Of a stretch of DNA of 64,000 nt, positions 8,992 to 17,557 are shown in pieces. Under the pieces are notes generated by a model. That model had not been told where the DNA came from, ran no database searches, and saw only the letters and a program-made list of their open reading frames with translations. Source of the DNA: DTBU01 sp964568845 (GTDB lineage Archaea; Thermoproteota; CALKCG01; B24). A program made the translations under genes and the position numbers. Within the stretch, counting starts at the first letter, position 1, and each line of letters opens with the position of its first letter. Where the stretch lies: positions 4,596 to 68,595 of the forward strand of contig CAZMSC010000006.1 of NCBI GenBank assembly GCA_964568845.1. Direction: 5' to 3'.

Positions 8992-9919
8992 AGTAGCAGT
9001 CATAGGTGTAGGCTTCTGGGGTAGAAACCACGCCAGAGTCTATAGTGAGATAGAAGATGTTGAACTTGCCGCCGTATGCGATATAGACCGTGAAAGGTCT
9101 AAAAGCGTGGCTAAGAGGTATGGATGTAGGTCGTATACAGATTTTAGGGAGATGCTTCTGGTTGAAAAGCCAGATGCCGTGAGTGTATGCACTCCAACGA
9201 TTACACATTTTGAGATAACGTCTGAAGTTTTAAACCATGGGATCCACAGTTTAACGGAGAAGCCTTTATGTAGTACTGTAGGGGAGGCTGAGAGGCTTCG
9301 AGAATTAGCCTATAACTTAGGGCTTAAACTCATGCCGGGCCATATAGAACGTTTCAACCCAGCCGTGGGGAGGATCAAAACTCTGATAGATGAAGGTTTA
9401 CTCGGCCGGATTATCCTCATAACTGCTAGAAGGGTTTCCAGATGGCCTGAACGCATAGGGGACGTAGGTGTTGTTAAAGACTCTGCCATACATGATGTAG
9501 ACGTAATGCGTTTTCTCGTAGGCGATGTCGAAAGCGTCTATGCTAAGGTTGGCAGTCTTAGGCATAAGTTTGAAGACTACGTTGAAGCAATTCTACACTT
9601 TAAGAGTGAAGCTACGGGGTTCATAGAGGCAAACTGGCTTACACCCCGCAAGATTAGATCTCTAATAGTAACTGGAAGTGAGGCTACGGCTTCTTTAGAC
9701 TACATATCTCAAGAGGTTTCAATAGAAGACTCTGAAAAGGTTCTTCAGCCGACTGTTAAATGGGAGGAGCCTCTGGTGAGGGAGCTTAAACACTTCATCG
9801 ATAGCGTTTTAGGTAGGGAGAGCCTACTTCTAACGGCTGACGACGGGGTGGAAACACTTAAAATATGTGAGGCAATACTTAAATCCGGCTATAAAGGTGA
9901 AAAGATTTACTTGAGGTGA
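8978..9919 (+). CDS. Gfo/Idh/MocA family oxidoreductase
   Basis: An NAD(P)-dependent sugar oxidoreductase of about 313 residues. The N-terminal Rossmann domain has VIGVGFWGRNHARVY, an acidic DID after beta-2 and the EKP loop (LTEKPLC). The C-terminal domain has HIERFNPAV and DSAIHDVDVMRFL with the conserved Asp-His pair. Related WlbA-type enzymes oxidise position 3 of UDP-GlcNAc uronate, but the substrate here is unproven. The start is ambiguous: ATG at 8978 has GGAG only 3 bases before it, and TTG at 8984 is better spaced. It overlaps the preceding dehydrogenase-like gene, implying a shared pathway. Confidence 0.85.
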   Translation: MPLIKVAVIGVGFWGRNHARVYSEIEDVELAAVCDIDRERSKSVAKRYGCRSYTDFREMLLVEKPDAVSVCTPTITHFEITSEVLNHGIHSLTEKPLCSTVGEAERLRELAYNLGLKLMPGHIERFNPAVGRIKTLIDEGLLGRIILITARRVSRWPERIGDVGVVKDSAIHDVDVMRFLVGDVESVYAKVGSLRHKFEDYVEAILHFKSEATGFIEANWLTPRKIRSLIVTGSEATASLDYISQEVSIEDSEKVLQPTVKWEEPLVRELKHFIDSVLGRESLLLTADDGVETLKICEAILKSGYKGEKIYLR

Positions 9920-9924
9920 ATCTA

Positions 9925-10209
9925 TTGAAGAGAAAGCTTATGGACATATTGGCATGCCCCATCGACAAACATCATCCCCTTGAGCTCTTAGTGTTTAAAG
10001 AGGAGGGGGGTGAAATAGTAGAAGGACTCATATGGTGTCCTAAGTGCAGCAGGTTCTATCCAATACGCGACGAAATCCCTGAAATGCTCCCAGACGAGCT
10101 TAGAAATTTAAAAGAAGATTTAGAGTTTCTTGAAAAGTGGAGGGACAAAATACCGGAGAAAATTCTGATGGAAGGTAAACCAGTAAACCTAAAGTTTAAA
10201 CGAGGTTAA
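9925..10209 (+). CDS. Trm112-family zinc protein
   Basis: A small Trm112/UPF0434-like protein of about 94 residues. It has two Cys pairs: ACPID near the N-terminus (one Cys visible there) and WCPKC about 30 residues later, followed by the typical FYPIRDEIPEMLPDE segment. Trm112 proteins activate class I methyltransferases; the partner here is unknown. The start is probably TTG at 9925, because a full GAGGTGA ribosome binding site lies 5 bases upstream; GTG at 9916 would overlap the previous stop but has no spaced site. It is third in an operon with two sugar oxidoreductase-like genes, which is unusual company. Confidence 0.75.
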   Translation: MKRKLMDILACPIDKHHPLELLVFKEEGGEIVEGLIWCPKCSRFYPIRDEIPEMLPDELRNLKEDLEFLEKWRDKIPEKILMEGKPVNLKFKRG

Positions 10210-10258
10210 GATATATTTTTGCCAAGTTTTATGTAGAGGAAAAAATGGAGGAATCTAT

Positions 10259-12238
10259 TTAGAAGGGTATGAAAAACCTTATAATCCATATTATTCCACC
10301 GAGTATCATCCCTATCATGCATCCCGCTACAGCCCCGGATGCTATTGGAACGCCACAGCCTTCATACAGTTTAGCTCCTCCAATTCTAAGCGTCAACATT
10401 TTAAGCACCCATGCCGCGAGAAACGCAGACCATAGTCCGAACAAAGCCGAGGCGCATGTAGTACCTAGTATGTAGCCTATAGGTTCTAGCGGGAACCATA
10501 CGAATCTAGCGTGAAGTAGACTGAGGACGATCGCTATTATAGCTCCTATTATGCTGTATTCGACCCAAGGATCGCGGGCTGGTAGTGTAACCCATCCTGT
10601 AGATACACCGGTTAAAGCCCAGGTTCCTCCCAGATACCAGCTTGACCATATCCCTATACGTCTACCACCCACTGTATTTAGAAGCCATATGAGTGCAATA
10701 TTTGATACTAAAGGTGCTATTAGGAAGGCTACTGTCAGGGTTTTAAACGTGTCTCTCGCACTTAAACCAGCGAGGCTGGCGAACTTGTAAGAGGTGAAGG
10801 ATGAAACGGCCGCTCCGCCCCATGGATATGACGGTGTGTCAGATAGGAAGGTGGACATTCTGAATATTAGGAATTCCTGGGTTGTCGGCGGGTCGTGGCA
10901 CGTCGGGTGAAGAAGCCTAAAGAAGACGAAGCCTTTATCAACGCTTCTCCAGTATGCTCCGGCTAGTCCAAAAAGCCGGCTCATTGGATACCATATGCAG
11001 AAAGCCGTCAAAGCCATAACCAGCGCGTCTAAAAGCGGCATGGTAGACCACATCCAGAATGCTGTAGAGGCTATTATAGTGACAGCCAACATTATATAAC
11101 ATGCTCTATAGCTCATAGCCTCTTCTTTAAACTCACTAGAGCCTCTAGACGCCGCTTTAAACGTTTCAGCAAGGTATCGTCTGTTGAGTATTAGATGCAT
11201 AATGCCTAGCGCTATGAGAGCGCCTACAGCTATCGCCATGAACTTAAGAGGCGGGTCTGTAGATGGAGATGGGCTACACCAATACCTACCACACGTGCCT
11301 ATACCGGTTATTCCAGTATAATAGCCCATGTAGTAGGATATTTGAACAGCTATTATGTACACTAGAGCGAAGAACCATGTGCTAAACTGCACGTGTAGAG
11401 GAACCATGTAAGCTATGGCTACCGCAGTGGGGCTGTACGTCATACTCATCATACCCGGTATGGTGCCTAGGGGCTCGTCTCCTCCAAACCATCTGGTTAA
11501 CATGGGACATGACCTATAGTTGACGCCATAGATGTCTGGAAACCATGGAAATATCCCCGTGAGAGTTACTGGAATTTGAAAAATTAGCCCTATTAGCACT
11601 CCTATCAGGAAGAACCTACTCCAACCCTTCTCCGCAGTAGCATTTTCAGCCAGCTCATACGCAACTAAAGCGTGTGGAAATGGAACCTTCTCGATATCTA
11701 TCCAGAGCCTTCTGAATAGTGTAGCCAACGACAACATGAAAAGGCTTACTGTTACGTTCAGAAGCCAGTACCAGGTGATCGGCGTCGCCCAAGCACCCCA
11801 ATCTATCGGACCGCCCTCGGATAATAGAACAGCTACTTCGTATGGAGGAGCCATAAAAGTTGGTATGACCATGTCTGCGAGTTCACGCAACGTTATTCTG
11901 AGGGCATACATGTAATGTGTACATAATGCCCATGGATAGTGGATGAAGTATGACGTTGTTAAAGAGCTTATGTATAGGTAGGCTAGGGTTTTAACGCCCA
12001 TTTTATCTCTTAAAGACTTAACCCTGTAAAGCGGAGCTGTTATAAGAAGCATTAAGAACGGCGCTGTAGTCAACCCTATGTGGCAGACAGACTCCCCTAA
12101 CGTATTAACGATCCAGTAGGGGAAACTACCTATGAGTAGCTGCCATATCGGACCTATGAAGCCTAGAACCAGCGGTACGAGTATTACGAGCAACCATGGA
12201 AACTTCTCCTTTACAACTTCCCTTGACATTTCCACCAT
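10259..12238 (-). CDS. large OPT-like permease (DUF6784/DUF6785 type)
   Basis: A 659-residue polytopic membrane protein with about 14 hydrophobic segments by eye. It contains motifs shared with the second copy at the window end: DIEKVPFPHALVAYELAE, FPWFPDIYG, MGYYTGI followed by CGRYWC, and SYRACYIML. The family resembles the oligopeptide transporter (OPT) superfamily and is known from uncultured archaea and planctomycetes; its substrate is unestablished. The start is ATG at 12238 or, by alignment with the paralogue, ATG at 12229. The upstream TATA element predicts an almost leaderless mRNA. A GH4 glycosidase lies just upstream on the same strand, so transport of a sugar or sugar acid is plausible but inferred. 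Confidence 0.75.
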   Translation of the reverse strand: MVEMSREVVKEKFPWLLVILVPLVLGFIGPIWQLLIGSFPYWIVNTLGESVCHIGLTTAPFLMLLITAPLYRVKSLRDKMGVKTLAYLYISSLTTSYFIHYPWALCTHYMYALRITLRELADMVIPTFMAPPYEVAVLLSEGGPIDWGAWATPITWYWLLNVTVSLFMLSLATLFRRLWIDIEKVPFPHALVAYELAENATAEKGWSRFFLIGVLIGLIFQIPVTLTGIFPWFPDIYGVNYRSCPMLTRWFGGDEPLGTIPGMMSMTYSPTAVAIAYMVPLHVQFSTWFFALVYIIAVQISYYMGYYTGITGIGTCGRYWCSPSPSTDPPLKFMAIAVGALIALGIMHLILNRRYLAETFKAASRGSSEFKEEAMSYRACYIMLAVTIIASTAFWMWSTMPLLDALVMALTAFCIWYPMSRLFGLAGAYWRSVDKGFVFFRLLHPTCHDPPTTQEFLIFRMSTFLSDTPSYPWGGAAVSSFTSYKFASLAGLSARDTFKTLTVAFLIAPLVSNIALIWLLNTVGGRRIGIWSSWYLGGTWALTGVSTGWVTLPARDPWVEYSIIGAIIAIVLSLLHARFVWFPLEPIGYILGTTCASALFGLWSAFLAAWVLKMLTLRIGGAKLYEGCGVPIASGAVAGCMIGMILGGIIWIIRFFIPF

Positions 12239-12260
12239 GAATTATTTGACCCTAGAAATT

Positions 12261-12272
12261 ATTTATATTTAA
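12261..12272 (-). promoter_or_regulatory. TATA element before the OPT-like permease
   Basis: On the minus strand this reads TTAAATATAAAT and lies 23-34 bases upstream of the first ATG of the permease. The spacing puts the transcription start at or next to the start codon. Confidence 0.45.
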
Positions 12273-12382
12273 CTGTTAGACTGGCATCCTCAGCCTACAA
12301 ACTATTTATGCATAGTAAGAGGTTGGAAAAATGACGTGGAATATGCCGTCCTAATTCTAAAACCCTTTCAGCAAGTTAACGG

Positions 12383-13726
12383 TTATTTCTTAAACTGTGG
12401 CATGAACTCTGCGTGGGCTATTAGAAGTTCATCCATTATCTTTCTGGCGGCTTCCATATCATGGACATAGGGGCATGCCAAGAGAGCCTGATATAGGAGG
12501 TCTTTATCTCCCGTAAGGGCTGCGTCTACCGTGAGCTCTTGCCAGTTTAAAGTATGTAGCGTAAGCCCTAGTAGTGGTTTCGGAAGATCACCTACGAATA
12601 TCGGCGTTATCCCCCTCCTATCGACTATACATGGGCCCTCAACTATGGCGTCTCTAGGCAGATTTCCTATAGCTCCATTATTTGGAAAGTTTATACCTCC
12701 CCACTCGCGCCCTTCGTTTGCGATTATACTGACCATTATCCCTATGGCGTGTCTAGCATGGTGTAAGTGGAAGCAATACTCTGGACGGTTGGGATCGTAA
12801 TCGGCGCCAGCAAGCATTTCGTTGACGAAGTCCCAAGCAGACTTAGACCAACCTAATAGCGACTCCTCGGGTATGGTCTTCCTAATCTCCATAGCCTTAT
12901 TATGCTCCCAGTACATGTGACAGTGGTATGCGCAGACGTTTACGTAACCATATGTTTCGAAGAGACGCATTGTAAAGTCGTCCGGTCCTCTGAAAAACTT
13001 CAGAACACCCTTTTCTCTATCCTCCTTATACTTTTTGAGTATACTTCTAAGTAGAGGATAGCCGTCTTCCCCATTGACTAGGAGGTCTACAAGCCAAGTG
13101 TTATGGTTTACACCTATTGCACGCGGTCTTATATCTTCATTGACGCAGTATCTCCTCTCGAATGGAGGCATATTCAGCCAAACCGGCAGAGTTCTCATAG
13201 CAAACCCAGCGAAGCAGTCGCAGATGGCTATAAACTTCACCTTTGTCACTCTTCGAACGGCGTCTGCTACGAAATTCGTAGGGTTGACGTAGCTTATAAC
13301 CCAAGCATCTGGACATAAGTCCTCTATCATCCTACAGTAGTTGAGCGTTGCTGGAATGGTGCATTGAGCCATAAACGTACCTCCAGGGCCAGCGGTCTCA
13401 TCACCACATATCCCATACTTCATCGGTATCTCGAAGTCGAACCTCATGTGCTTCGCACCGCCTATCCTATAGCCAGGCATTACGAATGTAGCGCCTTCGA
13501 GAGCTTTCTTAGGGTCAGTGGTCCAAGTAAACTTCATTCTAACGTTTGCTCTTTTAGAGAATTCCTCGCCTAGTTTTGTCAGTAGGGGGAGGCGTGTGGG
13601 GTCTATGTCCATGAGGCATACTTCACTACCTTCGAGGACCTCTCTATTTTCAAGCATCACGTAGATGAGAGATGGGACGAAGGGGCTTCCCCCTCCGAGA
13701 AGTGTTATCTTCTCTCCAGAGTCCAT
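12383..13726 (-). CDS. glycoside hydrolase family 4 enzyme
   Basis: A 447-residue member of GH4, the NAD- and Mn-dependent alpha-glycosidase / galacturonidase family. The Rossmann motif LLGGGSPFVP is at residues 9-18, CGDETAGPGG at 107-116, SYVNPTN at 145-151, the likely metal-binding Cys169 in AICDC, and His208 in GVNHNTW. GH4 enzymes hydrolyse glycosides through transient oxidation at C3; members act on alpha-glucosides, melibiose or galacturonides, and sequence alone does not separate these. The downstream OPT-like permease is on the same strand, 144 bases away, suggesting uptake and cleavage of one substrate. Confidence 0.85.
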   Translation of the reverse strand: MDSGEKITLLGGGSPFVPSLIYVMLENREVLEGSEVCLMDIDPTRLPLLTKLGEEFSKRANVRMKFTWTTDPKKALEGATFVMPGYRIGGAKHMRFDFEIPMKYGICGDETAGPGGTFMAQCTIPATLNYCRMIEDLCPDAWVISYVNPTNFVADAVRRVTKVKFIAICDCFAGFAMRTLPVWLNMPPFERRYCVNEDIRPRAIGVNHNTWLVDLLVNGEDGYPLLRSILKKYKEDREKGVLKFFRGPDDFTMRLFETYGYVNVCAYHCHMYWEHNKAMEIRKTIPEESLLGWSKSAWDFVNEMLAGADYDPNRPEYCFHLHHARHAIGIMVSIIANEGREWGGINFPNNGAIGNLPRDAIVEGPCIVDRRGITPIFVGDLPKPLLGLTLHTLNWQELTVDAALTGDKDLLYQALLACPYVHDMEAARKIMDELLIAHAEFMPQFKK

Positions 13727-14235
13727 TTAAATCGGTTTAAATATTAGTCTTGAAAAGTTAAAAGCTTTCCCATATTAAATCAGTCGGCCTATCGATGTTG
13801 GTGACGATAAGAGATTATTCTATAAGATGGGGTAAAATTCTTCGTTTTATAGAGTTTACCATTGGGGGTTTCAACTGTAGTGCTAGGTGGTTGATGTGTG
13901 GAGGGCGGGTTTTTTACGGATAGTGAGGGGGCCGCTTTACTGCAGAGCCCTCTCCGTAGTTTTACACTATTCGTTACTGCTATTTTTTAAACAGGAAATA
14001 AAATGCTTTTCTACATCTGGGAGGTTTAAGGTTAGAAATAAAAACTTTCATTTAATCGCCGACAATAGACCAATAGGGCTTTGCTAGACGACTCGGCTCA
14101 CTCAATCTGAGGGAGAAGTCATGAGAATGGAAAAGTATTAAGCCGTTCTGAGAATTGGGGAGACCTATGAAGACTTCGGGTTGGAGGTCTACGTAAAAGA
14201 CGTTTTGAGGGGATGTTGAGAAAACGTAAGTAAAA
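13727..14235. other. intergenic region without a convincing gene
   Basis: About 540 bases separate the GH4 start from the tRNA-Trp gene. One short open frame (13887-14087) has no recognisable motif or clear ribosome binding site. A stretch near 14150-14215 reads as degenerate coding sequence with stops in each frame. I see no repeat or structured RNA. Confidence 0.4.
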
Positions 14236-14245
14236 CTTATTAATT
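14236..14245 (+). promoter_or_regulatory. probable TATA element of tRNA-Trp
   Basis: The AT-rich CTTATTAATT lies 25-34 bases before the mature tRNA-Trp 5' end, the usual position for an archaeal tRNA promoter. Confidence 0.45.
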
Positions 14246-14298
14246 AAAGGAATACGTAGTCTATCCGGTGGGGCCGTAGTCTAGCCAGGTAGGACGAC

Positions 14299-14329
14299 AA
14301 GCTCAATCCACCTGGATTGGGCTCGTTAA
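14299..14329 (+). other. tRNA-Trp intron 1 (noncanonical position 28/29)
   Basis: This 31-base insertion interrupts the 5' strand of the anticodon stem between tRNA positions 28 and 29. It folds into an 11-bp hairpin, AGCTCAATCCA pairing with TGGATTGGGCT (one G-U pair) around a two-base loop. Noncanonical tRNA introns are common in Thermoproteota, and the splicing endonuclease would have to recognise a relaxed bulge-helix-bulge. Exact boundaries could shift by a base or two. Confidence 0.7.
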
Positions 14330-14338
14330 GGGCTCCAG

Positions 14339-14403
14339 ATGCCGGATGGCGACCGGGGTAAGACTCGGAAAGGGGATGATGAGAGTTCTGGAGCGCTGGT
14401 GAA
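14339..14403 (+). ncRNA. tRNA-Trp intron 2 with a box C/D-like 2'-O-methylation guide for C34
   Basis: The intron sits at the canonical 37/38 position. It contains box C ATGATGA (14376-14382), then TCTGGAGC (14387-14394), perfectly complementary to tRNA positions 31-38, then CTGG (14396-14399), a near match to box D/D' CTGA. Counting five bases upstream of that box lands on G14391, which pairs with C34, so the +5 rule predicts 2'-O-methylation of the wobble C. The tRNA-Trp introns of euryarchaea such as Haloferax are known to act this way. The second C'/D pair is not clear here. Confidence 0.6.
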
Positions 14404-14645
14404 ACCCGTCGGTCGCCGGTTCAAATCCGGCCGGCCCCACCAGTCTTTCGGATTCAAATAATTTCCTTAAATTTTTAGATCTCACGACTATAATACTTGC
14501 TTAAGACTTCGAAGAATGTTAAAGCTCAAACGTTTAACCAATACAGAGTAATCAATTCAAACGATTTTTTTAAAAGCCATGCAAACGAGCTGTCTTTAGC
14601 ATTTTCCACGTCTTTGAGCCGCTCTTGGTAAAAGAAAAGGGGGTT

Positions 14646-17261
14646 TTATAGTTTTACGTACGTGTTTCGTTTCTTCAGGGTTATTATGATGCCGGCGGCG
14701 GTAATTACCATAAAGGCCAGCGTTAAGGCCAATGCTGTGGGAGAGGCTGGGAATAGTGTAGCCAGGCTTTCAATCTGAACTATTATGCCTCCGACAGGGG
14801 CGGCTCTAATTATGACTGCTGCCATGCTTGTACACGCGTTGTCATCGGTATCCAATTCGCCTTCAACAGGCAGTGCATGAGCACTTATCCAGTAGGTTCC
14901 GGGTGGAATACCTGTTGTATTCCATGTAAAAGTCAATGTTCTACTTTCACCTGGAGATAGATCCTCAACCTCTACACTTGCACAGCATTCACGCTCACCG
15001 TAGTAGTACACCCTCAATGTGAAGCTCTCCGTTTCAGTCCCCTCATTTGCCACGGTAACATTTATGTTTACGATTCCGCCTTGGAAAACCTCTGTTGGAT
15101 TTGGAACCTGGCTTATTGCCGCTATATCATGAATAACTATCTTTATGATATCGACGCTAGTACTAGTACAGTTATTGTTTTCCTCGTCTGACTCGGGTAT
15201 TTCAAGGTCTGAATCGGCCATAGCCCTTATATGGTATGTTCCAGGAGGTATCCCGGTGGTGTTCCATGTGAATCTAAGCGTAGCGATGTTGCCGGGTGCT
15301 TGGTTATACACCCTTAAGGTATCTATTGGCATTATCGGTATCCAGTTAACTTGATCGCTACTGTAATAGCAAGTCACGTTGTAAGTTTCGCTATAGTAAT
15401 CACCTCCATTTTCAACCTGAACGTCTATACCGACAACCTCACCTTGAACAACCACGTTTTTCAGCGGAGTTTGACTAACCGCTCTCACATCGCGGGTATA
15501 GGCACTCACCTCAACATCAAGATCGCCATAATCTTCAACTTGGCCCCCGGTAGCGTTGATGCCTCTGGCTATGAGATCTCCGCCTCTGTTTAGAGTAAAT
15601 GTGTCTGAACTGCTTGGCTCCAAGGTGACGTTAAACGTTAAGGTTGCGCTCTCACCAGGCTCGAGGTCTCCTACTTCCCAAATGATTTTTAACTCCGTGT
15701 CGCTGTAGTAAGCGTTGCCTTTGCTTGGTTTTCCGATTCCCGAGTACGTGACGCCTGAATATATCGTATCGTTAACTTCAACGTCCGTGACGTTGCTGCC
15801 TCCGATATTGGCAACTATTATCATAATCTCATAAGTAGTTGTATAATTTACTATCGCAGGATCTGGTCCATCTACCACGCGAACCAGCACCTTATTAACG
15901 GATAGTATCCCAGGCAGTGGAGGCGGTTGAGGAGCATATACTGTAACGGGTAGAACGCTTGTACAGTTATTGTTCGTCTCATCAGACTCTGGTATTTCGC
16001 GTGCAGAGTCAACCATCGCCGTGATAAAGTAGGTTTTAGGACTCACTCCAGACGTATCCCAGTAAAATGTCAGCGTTGTGCTTTGACCTGCTGCAAGATT
16101 CTCCACCCGTTGTGTTCCAATAACGTCAATTGTGTCGTAGTAGCATGTCACATTAAAAGATTCTGTGAAGTCGCCCATGTTTTCTACTGCAACGTTTATC
16201 TCTACGATGCCGCCCTGTTCCACGCTCGTCACGTTTGCAACCTGCGTAATTGCTGCTAAGTCATGTTTAAGCGCAGGTGTAACCGTTACCGTCGCCTCGG
16301 CGGTGCACCAGTTGTTCGTCTCATTGTTCTCCAATATTTTCCCACCAGAGTCGGCTAAAGCCCTGATGGAGTATGCGCCCGGCTCAACATCGGAAGTGTT
16401 CCAGTAAAATGTCAGCGTTGTGCTTTGACCTGCTGCAAGGTCTATCACACGCTGCGTCCCTACAATCGTTATATTGAAATAGCATGTAACATCGAAGCTT
16501 TCAACGTGCATTCCTAAATTCTGCACTGTGACGTCTATTTGGACTATTCCACCCTGCACTACGCTTGTCGCATTAACGGTCTGGCTTACCGCAGCTACAT
16601 CGCGGACATGAATCGCTGTCTCTTCATCTCTGCTGTCTGTCGTAGGGGCCTGATTAAGATTCGGATTCTCCTGGTCTGTAGCCCAGTACAGCCAGTAGGA
16701 GGATGGGTCTCCCAGCATACTCCAGTTTATATATATATCTATGGAGTAGCCATCTATCCTCCAGCTTCCATCTGTAGCATTAGTGATCTTATAGTAATTG
16801 TAGTTTACTGGCGGCCACGGACCATACTCGTCAAATTTACCGTCGCCAGTAATGTCGTATAATAGGTATAATTCTCCCTGCCCGTCGTTGTCCGTATCCT
16901 CGACGAAGAGCAGATATTCAGCTCCTATAACGTTTCCACCGCTAACGGAGAGGTCTCCGTTGAGGTCTATAAACCACTTGTAGCGGGCGTTGCCGCTCAG
17001 CCATCGGCTACCAGGCTCAGCGTAGCATTCAAGCCGCAGATATAGATAGACGCTGTCAAAATTGTAGTATGCGTATTTAACGTCACGCCAATCATCCTGC
17101 GGCCCATTCTCATTCTCATCCAAGTCGATTTGGATCCATGATGAAGGCCAAGTAGGCGTGGAAGAAGCATATACGTCAGAGATCATCAGGGATACAGCCG
17201 ATAGGAGCGAAATCGTCAACATCATTGAACATAGAATTCCAGTGAAAAGTTGAGACCTCAT
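14646..17261 (-). CDS. secreted CARDB-repeat surface protein
   Basis: 871 residues. A signal peptide (residues 1 to about 33, ending VYASS) is followed by an N-terminal beta-rich domain (35-215) with Asp-rich, possibly calcium-binding loops such as EDTDNDGQGE. Four CARDB adhesion-type repeats lie at about 220-328, 332-442, 590-708 and 711-818, each with an AVSQ/AISQ-type start, GGIVxIxVxVxN and GTYxI segment. A DUF11-like domain occupies about 452-588. A C-terminal helix (843-862) followed by KKR anchors it in the membrane. It is probably a cell-surface protein; its ligand is unknown. It is not in an operon. Confidence 0.8.
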   Translation of the reverse strand: MRSQLFTGILCSMMLTISLLSAVSLMISDVYASSTPTWPSSWIQIDLDENENGPQDDWRDVKYAYYNFDSVYLYLRLECYAEPGSRWLSGNARYKWFIDLNGDLSVSGGNVIGAEYLLFVEDTDNDGQGELYLLYDITGDGKFDEYGPWPPVNYNYYKITNATDGSWRIDGYSIDIYINWSMLGDPSSYWLYWATDQENPNLNQAPTTDSRDEETAIHVRDVAAVSQTVNATSVVQGGIVQIDVTVQNLGMHVESFDVTCYFNITIVGTQRVIDLAAGQSTTLTFYWNTSDVEPGAYSIRALADSGGKILENNETNNWCTAEATVTVTPALKHDLAAITQVANVTSVEQGGIVEINVAVENMGDFTESFNVTCYYDTIDVIGTQRVENLAAGQSTTLTFYWDTSGVSPKTYFITAMVDSAREIPESDETNNNCTSVLPVTVYAPQPPPLPGILSVNKVLVRVVDGPDPAIVNYTTTYEIMIIVANIGGSNVTDVEVNDTIYSGVTYSGIGKPSKGNAYYSDTELKIIWEVGDLEPGESATLTFNVTLEPSSSDTFTLNRGGDLIARGINATGGQVEDYGDLDVEVSAYTRDVRAVSQTPLKNVVVQGEVVGIDVQVENGGDYYSETYNVTCYYSSDQVNWIPIMPIDTLRVYNQAPGNIATLRFTWNTTGIPPGTYHIRAMADSDLEIPESDEENNNCTSTSVDIIKIVIHDIAAISQVPNPTEVFQGGIVNINVTVANEGTETESFTLRVYYYGERECCASVEVEDLSPGESRTLTFTWNTTGIPPGTYWISAHALPVEGELDTDDNACTSMAAVIIRAAPVGGIIVQIESLATLFPASPTALALTLAFMVITAAGIIITLKKRNTYVKL

Positions 17262-17304
17262 ATTTTATCTCCCCTTCACTATGCAATTTTTGATGTTAAA
17301 AAAA

Positions 17305-17313
17305 CTATATAAG
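17305..17313 (-). promoter_or_regulatory. TATA element of the CARDB surface protein
   Basis: CTTATATAG on the minus strand lies about 44 bases upstream of the ATG at 17261. GGGGAG between them (17267-17272 reversed) may be the ribosome binding site. Confidence 0.45.
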
Positions 17314-17428
17314 ATTTAAGGTTTAAATATAACTAGATGAACATTATCAAAGCACAGCCTACCAGAATGCTAAAGGCCGCGAGAACTTTAAAAGCCTTAT
17401 GTGGACGATGAACAAACTGTTCTTCCAC

Positions 17429-17528
17429 NNNNNNNNNNNNNNNNNNNNNNNNNNNNNNNNNNNNNNNNNNNNNNNNNNNNNNNNNNNNNNNNNNNNNNNN
17501 NNNNNNNNNNNNNNNNNNNNNNNNNNNN
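17429..17528. other. assembly gap (100 Ns)
   Basis: Exactly 100 consecutive Ns mark a scaffold join of unknown true length. Any gene lost here cannot be seen. The flanking methylthiotransferase and surface-protein genes both look complete. Confidence 0.98.
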
Positions 17529-17557
17529 TACAGTTCAGCGATGTTGGAGACTACTGT

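Larger units (their letters stand above)
14270..14442 (+). tRNA. tRNA-Trp(CCA) interrupted by two introns
   Basis: A cloverleaf forms only after removing two segments. Acceptor GGGGCCG (14270-14276) pairs with CGGCCCC (14432-14438), discriminator A is at 14439 and an encoded CCA ends at 14442. D-stem GTCT/GGAC and T-stem GCCGG/CCGGC (14415-14419, 14427-14431) with TTCAAAT loop are standard. The anticodon stem ACGGG/CCCGT is split: AC at 14297-14298, then GGG at 14330-14332, with CCCGT at 14405-14409. The anticodon loop CTCCAG plus A gives anticodon CCA at 14335-14337. Introns are 14299-14329 and about 14339-14403. Confidence 0.88.

Noticed and set aside
13887..14087. 66-codon open frame between GH4 and tRNA-Trp
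   Set aside because: No motif or ribosome binding site; composition is unlike neighbouring genes.
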